Assembly: GCF_003346715.1 (NCBI RefSeq)
Contig: NZ_QQPQ01000037.1
Location: 1 to 47,816 of the forward strand
Reading direction: 5' to 3'
DNA from: Oceanispirochaeta sp. M1
GTDB taxonomy: Bacteria; Spirochaetota; Spirochaetia; DSM-2461
DNA: 47,816 bases
Both the position numbers and the translations under genes were made by a program. Positions within the stretch are counted from its first letter, which is position 1, and every line of letters begins with the position of its first letter. This document shows, piece by piece, positions 41,032 to 47,816 of this stretch. Under the pieces are notes generated by a model that was not told the origin of the DNA, ran no database searches, and worked only from the letters and a program-made list of their open reading frames with translations.

Positions 41032-42192
41032 TCATGACTTTTTAATCTCATCAAAGGATATCACACAGTTCCGGCTTTTCCGTTTGCCATAATACAACGC
41101 TATATCGGCTCTCTTTATCATACCGTCTATTGTATCCCCGGAATTTACGACAGACACACCAAGAGTTAATGTCACTGATACTGATTGATTGCTGCCGTCA
41201 AATTCATATCTATGCTCTTCCACGGTCTTTCTGATGCGTTCAGCCAATGTTATAGCTTGTACCCTGTCTGTTGCCGGCAATAAAAGGAGGAATTCTTCAC
41301 CTCCCCATCGAGCAACGGTATCATATGTTCTGATCGATTTACGTATGTCTTTTGTGATTGACTTCAGTAAATAATCCCCGCAATCATGCCCGTATAAGTC
41401 ATTGATATTTTTAAAGAAATCAATATCAGAGCTTACCAGAGCGAACTCCGTACCGCTTTTTTGATATCGCTTATATTCTTGCTGAATTTGTTGCTCCATA
41501 TACCGCCTGTTATAAAGGCCTGTCAGGCTATCGGTCATTGAGATCCGCTCAAGTTCCTGGTGACGCCTGGTTCCTGATATAGATGTGGCAATCAGGTAAT
41601 AGCTAAAGAAAATCAATATTGTAGTTTATATCAAGGTGATAAAAGTAGACAGAAGATATGTTCGTTGAAAAGCATAACTGGTCAGTAACAGGAAAGATAA
41701 GATAGGAAACAATGTAAAACTTGTATTATGTTGATCTAGAATCCCAATGATATCTTTAATGGGTGATTTCATATACCGCTTTACAAACGGCAGGGCAGCC
41801 AGTTCCAGTATCAGGCCTGCCAAAACAAAAGTCTTTGGAACTGCAGGAGATAAAAAATAGTCTATATGTGTAAAGATAAGGTATATAAGTTGAGTCAGAG
41901 AAAATATCATGTAGAAGACAAAGATTTTTGCCTGAAATGTTTCTTTAAATATCAGGATACTTGGAACCAGGAATAAGGAGCCCAGTATGTAGCTAAGCAG
42001 CGAAGGATCGAGGTTGAAAGAGTAGAGCAACGAGTGCATTAAAAATGTCGTAAACCATGCAGCAATATACGCCAGAACTTGGAAGACCCGCGATCGCCTT
42101 GGTTCTAAAAAAATATATAATAATATAATATTTTCAATCAGGAATACACTTTTACTTAAAAAATACACACTCTTTATAGAGTCCAGCATCAT
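41032..42192 (-). pseudogene. Membrane diguanylate cyclase (GGDEF) interrupted by one in-frame stop
   Basis: Two reading frames in the same phase are separated only by a TAA at 41626-41628. The upstream half (188 codons) has six to seven hydrophobic helices. The downstream half continues with a last helix, LIFFSYYLIATSI, and a complete GGDEF domain: SMTDSLTGLYNRRYM, DIDFFKNINDLYGHDCGD, ARWGGEEFLLLLP, and the inhibitory I-site RTYD five residues before GGEEF. The intact ancestor would be about 386 residues and make cyclic di-GMP. Either the gene is newly inactivated, the stop is a sequence error, or the halves reinitiate from TTG 41616. Confidence 0.85.
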
Positions 42193-42357
42193 TTCTCCAT
42201 AACAATATCAGGCTTCACATTACAAAAATACTACCATTTATTCCTCATAATAATAAGTATTTTGTAGTAATTATTCCAAACAATGAAAAGCACCGGAAGG
42301 ATGTTGAATACAAGTGCCAGAGTTCCATCAAGCCCGGTAAGCTATTATAAATATGAA

Positions 42358-42392
42358 GTGCCGGATATTTCTGAATATGGAATATCCGGCAC
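42358..42392 (-). terminator. terminator after the serine-hydrolase lipoprotein gene
   Basis: A perfect 12-bp stem GTGCCGGATATT / AATATCCGGCAC with an 11-base loop lies 35 bases past the stop at 42427 on the minus strand, followed by TTCATATTTAT, a weak U-tract. Confidence 0.6.
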
Positions 42393-42426
42393 AACTGCAC
42401 AGGCCGTAAGATGGTTTAGTTCTTGA

Positions 42427-44142
42427 TTATTCTACCTTCAAAAATCTTATTCCTCCATATTTTAATGTCTCCTGTGAACCTGTGTATTCCAGTACATATC
42501 CCAGATTGCGCCCATATCCCTGGACCTGAAGAAGGGAATCCGAGAGAATATTCAGAGCCATAGGAGTCTGTTGCCCCATTACATCGAGAGTCAGTATCAT
42601 GCTTTCGGCTTCGGGATCATATGAGAGTGTGACAGCGTTGAGTGCCACACCCACCGTGACAGGCAGTTCCGGTATGTAGCGGCCCATCCGCGGTTTCCAT
42701 GAATTTGGAAGAGAATACTGTGTGACTGGAAAAACGGGACCTATGAAAAAGTTGCCCCAGTAACAGAAGAGATTCTCAGGTTCTTCTCCTACCGGAGAAC
42801 TGGAAATAAAGCGGATACCGCTCCCCTCCACTTCCAGGATATTGTCTGAAGAGAACAGGATGGGTGCGTGAATTCCCATTTGAGAGAAATCTGCCCATAA
42901 CTGCCCTTCCCTGGATTCCATTCTGAAGAGTCCCAAGTTCCCGACATTGTAATGACCAGCTTTCCGGGTAATTTCCTTCTCGCCGGGTACAAGTGAATGC
43001 CTCTCGGGATCAGCTGTCCCCGTTGGAGTCTGATCGGCACCGATCAGCAGAGCCAGCACTTCTTCACAAAGAGAATTCAGTGCAATATCATCGATAATGT
43101 TGTCATTGGCAGAAAGGAAAATACCAATGCCCTCCTCCGGCAGTAGCTTCAAAGAGGAACGAAAAGGGGGGATTGTGCCTCCGTGCTCCACCATGAGCCG
43201 GTTGTAGAAATCTTTCAGCCAGAATGTAAGGCCTATCTCAAAATCATAATCCAGGGGAACATCTCCGTTCTGCCTGATAAACATGGAACGGAGGGTTTCG
43301 GGCCGAACAATCAGGTCTGATTCACCACGGCTGCAGGAGAGCAGCTCATCCATGAAGGCTCCCATATCCCGGGCGGAGAGGAGTATTGATCCAGCAGGAA
43401 TATCTCTGATAAATTTCAGTTCTTCCGCCTCTCCTGCCGTGAATCCTCCGGAAACTCCCGGTGTATTCCGATCTGTAAGTGAGACTAGGGCATCGTCCAT
43501 TCCGGCAGGTCGGAAAATCTTCTGCTCCAGATAGGCCGCATATGTCATGCCCGAGACGGTCCCGACCAGCTCTCCCAGGAGACTGAATCCCGCATTATTG
43601 TAAGCAAACACAGTCCCTGGTGCTCCGGTGAGATACTCTTGGGAGAGCAGAGCGGACATACTCATGAAATAGTCCGGATCATACTGTGTCAGTTCAAAGT
43701 CTTTCATGTAATCACTGGGGATTCCCGAATGATGAGTCAGAAGATTCCGGATTGTGACTGGGGCATCATCAGGGCGCAGCAGTTTTGGATTGAAGTCTTT
43801 CAGATAAAGACGGATATCCGCATCCAGATCGACAACACCTTCTTCAGCCAGTTTCATCACAGCCAGAGCGGTCACGATTTTGGAAACTGATCCGATCTGG
43901 AAAAGAGTGTCTTCTGTCACAGCCTCCCCTTCCGTGTTTCTGTATCCGAAGCCCCGGGCAAACAGCAGCTCTCCCTCATACACAACAGCGGCACTCAGGC
44001 CAGTGATTCCTATGCGGTCAACGGCTTCCTGAAGCAGATTCTCCGCGTCCTGCCGGGGACTCTGTTTCTGCGGGAAAATCCCGGCACAAGATATAAATAG
44101 CAACAGGGTGAGTAATAAAACGAATAATGATTTGATTTTCAT
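42427..44142 (-). CDS. Beta-lactamase-family serine hydrolase lipoprotein
   Basis: The 571-residue protein has a lipoprotein signal (LTLLLFISCAG, Cys19) and a class C beta-lactamase/PBP4* domain at about 30-370: nucleophile S85-V-S-K88, Tyr181-Asn-Asn183, and VEHGGTIPPF as the third motif. A C-terminal beta-barrel-like domain (about 390-571) follows, as in D-aminopeptidases and PBP4* proteins. It likely cleaves peptides or esters at the envelope. It is upstream of the split GGDEF gene and next to a LuxR regulator, all on the minus strand with separate terminators. Confidence 0.9.
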   Translation of the reverse strand: MKIKSLFVLLLTLLLFISCAGIFPQKQSPRQDAENLLQEAVDRIGITGLSAAVVYEGELLFARGFGYRNTEGEAVTEDTLFQIGSVSKIVTALAVMKLAEEGVVDLDADIRLYLKDFNPKLLRPDDAPVTIRNLLTHHSGIPSDYMKDFELTQYDPDYFMSMSALLSQEYLTGAPGTVFAYNNAGFSLLGELVGTVSGMTYAAYLEQKIFRPAGMDDALVSLTDRNTPGVSGGFTAGEAEELKFIRDIPAGSILLSARDMGAFMDELLSCSRGESDLIVRPETLRSMFIRQNGDVPLDYDFEIGLTFWLKDFYNRLMVEHGGTIPPFRSSLKLLPEEGIGIFLSANDNIIDDIALNSLCEEVLALLIGADQTPTGTADPERHSLVPGEKEITRKAGHYNVGNLGLFRMESREGQLWADFSQMGIHAPILFSSDNILEVEGSGIRFISSSPVGEEPENLFCYWGNFFIGPVFPVTQYSLPNSWKPRMGRYIPELPVTVGVALNAVTLSYDPEAESMILTLDVMGQQTPMALNILSDSLLQVQGYGRNLGYVLEYTGSQETLKYGGIRFLKVE

Positions 44143-44251
44143 ATGAACTCCTCATAATTTTAATCTGAGATTAGAGAGAGGAGCGGAATAATCCTATCAG
44201 CCTTTGTATGACTATGCTGAATAAAAGAGGTTGATTTTTGTATGATACAGG

Positions 44252-45136
44252 CTAAAGGGGCTCTCTGAAGCGGTATTTCAGCTCCGAGCGGCCGCTGACC
44301 CCCGTTTTTTTGTACACCCGTGAGACATGGGTTTTGACTGTCGCCATGGAGATTCCCAGACTGGAGGCAATCTCTTTGTAGGAGCAGGATTCCGACAGGA
44401 GCTGCATAACCTCAGTTTCCCTGTCTGTCAGTCCGAAGCGCATCTGAACTTCCAGAGGGGTTGCGGCATCATCCTCTGCACTATCTGAAGGGATGCTGCG
44501 ATTCAACATGTATCGAATAGAGAAAATCAGGGCAGCAATGGTCAGAAAGAGAAAGGAGACCGCATCCGCTGGATGGATCTGCCTTGTTCGGGGGAGCATT
44601 CTCTCTAAAACCATCCAGGGTATGATCAGAGAATATCCAATCAAACCTGTCACACGTATTCTGTGAGAAAGATTATTCCCGGTTCTGATACAAAAAAGAT
44701 ATGCCCAGAGATAGAGGGCGAAGACCATGATCAGGAGAGAAACAATCAGAGAGAGCATGGGGAGGGAGAAGGATGTGACAAAGAGTATAACTTCCGCCAC
44801 TGTCAGTATAAAAAGAAGCACCCTTCCCGCAGGACGGAAAAACCTGACAGAAACCTTCCCGAGTGCTTCAATCAGGCGCAAGACGCTGTAGAGCAACAGA
44901 GGAACTGTCAGCAGCTGAAACGCTGCCAGAATATTTTTCAGAGAGGGTCCCATAGAATGACTCAGACTGAATGCAATCCCCACAAAGTAATTCAACGCAT
45001 GAAAGAACACGACCATTAATCCAATTCGGACACCCTTGTGAGGGGACAGAAAAGAGAGATAGATGAGGACAATCAGGGAGCTGATCCCTGTGAAAAAGGC
45101 GGCAATTTGTATTATGGCGTCAATGGAAAGAGTCAT
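44252..45136 (-). CDS. Membrane-bound LuxR-family regulator
   Basis: The protein has about 294 residues. The N-terminal 200 residues hold about seven hydrophobic helices without a known sensor motif. The C-terminal LuxR/FixJ HTH (about 230-290) reads RFGLTDRETEVMQLLSESCS, YKEIASSLGISMATVKTHVS, RVYKKTGVSGR. Such proteins probably sense a membrane or extracellular signal and bind DNA at the inner face. TTG 45154 is an alternative start. The serine hydrolase downstream on the same strand, 109 bases away, is a possible target. Confidence 0.82.
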   Translation of the reverse strand: MTLSIDAIIQIAAFFTGISSLIVLIYLSFLSPHKGVRIGLMVVFFHALNYFVGIAFSLSHSMGPSLKNILAAFQLLTVPLLLYSVLRLIEALGKVSVRFFRPAGRVLLFILTVAEVILFVTSFSLPMLSLIVSLLIMVFALYLWAYLFCIRTGNNLSHRIRVTGLIGYSLIIPWMVLERMLPRTRQIHPADAVSFLFLTIAALIFSIRYMLNRSIPSDSAEDDAATPLEVQMRFGLTDRETEVMQLLSESCSYKEIASSLGISMATVKTHVSRVYKKTGVSGRSELKYRFREPL

Positions 45137-45193
45137 AAACGGAATTATACACAAAAGAAAGTACTATACCCATACTCTTCAAAAAGAAGCCCT

Positions 45194-45751
45194 TCATTTT
45201 GGAGTTTCTATATCTGCTCTTAACAAAGAGTACATTTCTAAATTCACAAAATTATTATTCTCAAATTCGTATTCTCTCAATTTCCCTTCATACTGGAATT
45301 TATTTTTCTGTAACACGATTTTAGAACCTATATTTCTTTCATCAACCAGTGCTTCAATTCTATTGTTATCAAAACTATCAAATGCATATTTCAATAATAA
45401 TCCTATAAAATTAGTAATGATACCTTTTCCCCAATAGCTTTTTTCTAATTTATATCCAATCTCTATTCTCTTATGAGTTTTGCTATAATTGAAGAATCCG
45501 ATATCACCGATATACTCATCTGATTCTTTTTCGACTATGATCCATCTTCCGGCATTATCACTAAAAGATTCAGTCATCCATGAAATCTCTTTCAATGCTT
45601 CTTCTTCTGTTTTTATATACGAGCCGGAACTACCATAAAATTCCATCGTTTCATTATCATTGCTGATGGAGATCAATTTTGCAGCATCTTTATTTTGGGG
45701 TTTTCGCAATTTGTAATTTAAATATTCAAATCCTATTTTTGATTCTGACAT
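45194..45751 (-). CDS. GNAT acetyltransferase, RimJ/RimL type
   Basis: A product of 185 residues showing RKPQNKDAAKLISISNDNET, motif A IGYKLEKSYWGKGIITNFIG and FQYEGKLREYEF, the pattern of ribosomal-protein-type N-terminal acetyltransferases. AAGGAG lies in the end of the upstream GNAT gene, whose stop overlaps ATG 45763. ATG 45751 is taken as start because AAGGAG abuts 45763 directly. The substrate is unknown. Confidence 0.82.
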   Translation of the reverse strand: MSESKIGFEYLNYKLRKPQNKDAAKLISISNDNETMEFYGSSGSYIKTEEEALKEISWMTESFSDNAGRWIIVEKESDEYIGDIGFFNYSKTHKRIEIGYKLEKSYWGKGIITNFIGLLLKYAFDSFDNNRIEALVDERNIGSKIVLQKNKFQYEGKLREYEFENNNFVNLEMYSLLRADIETPK

Positions 45752-45759
45752 TTCAATTA

Positions 45760-46260
45760 TCATCTCCTTGATTCGAGTTTCTTCATAAAGTACCGGGAAG
45801 GGTATGGACAAAGCTTGTATTCAGGCGGAAAATCTGATGATTCCACTTCAATAAAAGAATTTCGACGGTAGAAAGAATGAGCAGCACAGGGCTCGGGAGT
45901 GGTCTCGAAGCAAATGAACGCGAAATTCATGGATTTTGCCCAATCGAAAGCTGTATCAAGAAGATTCTGAGCTATCCGCCTAGGCTTTCCACGATACTCA
46001 GGGTGCACAAACATTTTTCCGAGTTTAGCAATCCCGCCACCCAAATTCAATAATGCGCTTGTCCCCACTAAAGTATCTTCGAGATATGCGACCCAGAAAT
46101 TCCCATCAGAGGCTCTGTAGAATTCATCAATATTGTTTAGTTCCGGCTGAGGAAATTCTGTTTCTGTAAAGCCGAATTCGATTCTCTGGATTCCCCGAAT
46201 AAGTTCATTTACACCATCACAGTCCGAGAACACATAGTTTCGTATTTCTAAATTTTCCAT
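45760..46260 (-). CDS. GNAT-family acetyltransferase
   Basis: A product of 166 residues with motif A KLGKMFVHPEYRGKPRRIAQ, slightly unlike the standard G-x-G pattern (GKPRR), then ETTPEPCAAHSFYRRNSFIE. ATG 46260 has AAGGAAG six bases upstream, so the 34-codon open extension toward 46362 is not used. Its end overlaps the next GNAT gene, so the two are cotranscribed. The substrate is unknown. Confidence 0.82.
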   Translation of the reverse strand: MENLEIRNYVFSDCDGVNELIRGIQRIEFGFTETEFPQPELNNIDEFYRASDGNFWVAYLEDTLVGTSALLNLGGGIAKLGKMFVHPEYRGKPRRIAQNLLDTAFDWAKSMNFAFICFETTPEPCAAHSFYRRNSFIEVESSDFPPEYKLCPYPSRYFMKKLESRR

Positions 46261-46339
46261 GTTCACTTCCTTTGGGAATAGATCATTGAGTTTAAATAAT
46301 AGAGAATATTTAATACATTTTTTGTAATTCACTTTGATC

Positions 46340-47224
46340 TTACATTTTTTCTGACTCAACAATACAGTAAAACGGTTCGATATCTATTTTTTCACCAAAT
46401 TGAATATATTCTGTCATTCTTAATCCACATTCTTTTAAGAATAATTCCACTGCTGCTTTAGGATCATCTGACATATCTATACCAAATTGCGAAGTCTCTC
46501 CCATTTTTTCTATTATGCTCAAAAAAGATTTAGCTGCTTTTGAATATTCACCTGAACTAAAGACCTGGGAGTAAAAGTCTTGAGCAATGATACTTCCGTC
46601 TACACACAAATCAGCCATTGCCCTAAGATTTTCTTTGACAGTATCAGCATCTAAATACAAAGAAACACTTTGCCAGAGAAACAAGGTCTTTTTTGTTTTG
46701 TCAAAACCAGCTTTCAATAGATTATCGACCCAGGATTCATTTGCATAATCAACCGGGATATAGCTGATCCAGTCGTGCTCAATTCCTGCTTTGTTCAAAG
46801 TCTCAATTTTAACATTTACTGTATTCACCTGGTCTAGTTCAAAAACCTTTACCTTTTTTCCTTTTGTAAATTTTAAAGTCATTAGATCAAAGCCAGCTCC
46901 GGGAAGGACGATCTGCTCCATTTCATCAACATATTTTTCCATTACCTTGTCAAACATTAGCACCCTGATACCAGCAGTGGAATCTGCGGTCTCTTCTCCC
47001 GGTTCAACTAATATCCCAAGCCTGGTCGTGAAACCAAATAAGCGCTGGGAAATGATAAGTGGTCCCATAATTGACCACATGCCAAATTGTGATTCACATG
47101 GAAATTTCCTTGTAAATGCGACAGAAATGGGGTCCGGCCTGGTATTAAAATAGTGCATCAACCACCTGTATTGAAGTGCTTTAATTGCCGAGAAAGAGAC
47201 ACCCAGTTTCTTGCTTATTTTCAT
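46340..47224 (-). CDS. Leucine-carboxyl-methyltransferase (LCM)-family SAM-dependent methyltransferase
   Basis: A 294-residue protein of the LCM/TIGR00027 type. It has the SAM-binding segment MEQIVLPGAGFDLMTLKF, the acidic loop VKVFELDQVNTVNVK, and TLFLWQSVSLYLDADTVKEN. Bacterial members are of unknown substrate and often secondary-metabolism-like O-methyltransferases. An in-frame ATG at 46362 shows the downstream GNAT could overlap its end, but that GNAT's true start is after it. It lies next to the IS fragment at the window's right edge. Confidence 0.8.
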   Translation of the reverse strand: MKISKKLGVSFSAIKALQYRWLMHYFNTRPDPISVAFTRKFPCESQFGMWSIMGPLIISQRLFGFTTRLGILVEPGEETADSTAGIRVLMFDKVMEKYVDEMEQIVLPGAGFDLMTLKFTKGKKVKVFELDQVNTVNVKIETLNKAGIEHDWISYIPVDYANESWVDNLLKAGFDKTKKTLFLWQSVSLYLDADTVKENLRAMADLCVDGSIIAQDFYSQVFSSGEYSKAAKSFLSIIEKMGETSQFGIDMSDDPKAAVELFLKECGLRMTEYIQFGEKIDIEPFYCIVESEKM

Positions 47225-47295
47225 TTCTTTGTAAATTGCAACTACCGGAATATGTCAACATAGTTGAAGTGTGCTCTTTGAAATAATGATAAAAT

Positions 47296-47816
47296 TTAAC
47301 TGGCGAATTTCCTTTCTTTTTCTGCTTTTATTTTAATCCTTGTATCTGCAGATGGATTTAGGTAAACAACGTGGGTTTCAGGTAATTGTTTTACGTGATT
47401 ACTCCATCTTAAAGGATTCTTTTTTTGTGCTTTAATCATGGCCTTATTACGCTTTATAATAATTGATTTATAGTTCCCATTTCTTACCTGGAAAGGTGTA
47501 ATAAAATTTAACCCGGAATGACTGTGTGCTGTATTGTAATTATGGACAAATCCGGCAAACCATTCCCGTGATTCAGCGATTGATTTGAATTTTCCCGGAT
47601 AAGATACATGATATTTCAGGGTCTTGAACCATGACTCAATAAATGGGTTATCATCACTGACTCTGGGTCTGGAATAACTATTGCTAATACCAAGATCATA
47701 GAACAGTGTCATCAGAGAAATCCCTTTCATCGGATTTCCATTATCTGAATGGACAAAAACATCGGGATAACCATTCTCCTCAAAAGCGGATTGAAATAAT
47801 TCCTGGGCAAGAACAT
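47296..47816 (-). CDS. IS3-family transposase, C-terminal part (cut by window edge)
   Basis: The frame is open to the window end and codes for the rve integrase core: VHSDNGNPMKGISLM, SYSRPRVSDDNPFIESWFKT, and FVHNYNTAHSHSGLNFITP. The first Asp and the terminal Glu of the DDE triad are recognisable (HSDNG; DNPFIESWFKT). The C-terminal tail is basic. It differs clearly from the fragment at 1-110, so two distinct IS3-group elements flank the window. Confidence 0.92.
   Translation of the reverse strand, partial: VLAQELFQSAFEENGYPDVFVHSDNGNPMKGISLMTLFYDLGISNSYSRPRVSDDNPFIESWFKTLKYHVSYPGKFKSIAESREWFAGFVHNYNTAHSHSGLNFITPFQVRNGNYKSIIIKRNKAMIKAQKKNPLRWSNHVKQLPETHVVYLNPSADTRIKIKAEKERKFAS

Noticed and set aside
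1-47816. CRISPR arrays, tRNA, rRNA or prophage
   Set aside because: No regularly spaced 24-40 bp repeats, no cloverleaf or rRNA-like sequence, and no phage structural genes were seen on reading both strands.

Overview
The window is about 47.8 kb of bacterial chromosome of moderate to low GC. It carries no rRNA, tRNA or CRISPR that I can see. The gene mix suggests a free-living, heterotrophic, probably anaerobic and salt-adapted bacterium. It includes GPH sugar symporters, URO-D-type methyltransferase homologues, an ECF module, an rbs-type sugar ABC importer, lysine 2,3-aminomutase with beta-lysine acetyltransferase, and many lipoproteins with clear lipoboxes. My best guess is a marine or saline Spirochaetota (Spirochaeta/Oceanispirochaeta type), but that is overall impression, not a phylogenetic marker. 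IS3-family transposase fragments lie at both window ends.

Layout. 1-8.7 kb: the end of an IS3 element runs into a membrane/endonuclease-phosphatase fusion, then a DinB-like protein, two tandem DUF6326-like membrane proteins, and catabolic module 1 (AraC, URO-D homologue, TetR, GPH transporter). 8.9-10.8 kb: an alkylation-repair pair (Ogt plus an Ada/AlkA fusion). 11.0-17.5 kb: a minus-strand operon of GntR, PfkB kinase, ECF S component, fused ECF ATPase, EcfT and ADP-ribosylglycohydrolase. This gene set matches E. coli yegTUV-yegW except that an ECF transporter replaces the permease, and a perfect 34-bp palindrome sits at its promoter. 18.3-26.2 kb: a minus-strand operon of DeoR, sugar ABC importer, 5-methylthioribose kinase (MtnK), isomerase (MtnA) and class II aldolase. 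This looks like complete uptake plus 'DHAP shunt' degradation of exogenous 5-methylthioribose or 5-deoxyribose. 26.4-29.5 kb: a Pr6Pr membrane protein and the ablAB osmolyte operon, which has a terminator-like leader. 30-36 kb: catabolic module 2 (three URO-D homologues, GPH transporter, TetR). 36-41 kb: an AT-rich array of same-strand small genes (SH3 protein, serine hydrolase, lipoprotein, barrel-like protein, two GNATs) separated by short related repeats. 41-47.3 kb: a diguanylate cyclase gene broken by an in-frame stop, a beta-lactamase-type lipoprotein, a membrane LuxR regulator, two GNATs and a leucine-carboxyl-methyltransferase-type protein. The window ends in a second transposase fragment.

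The two most interesting systems are the dedicated methylthioribose/deoxyribose import-and-cleavage operon and the ECF version of the yegTUVW-type ribosyl-compound locus. The duplicated TetR/GPH/URO-D modules, which have no recognisable corrinoid protein nearby, are the next most interesting.
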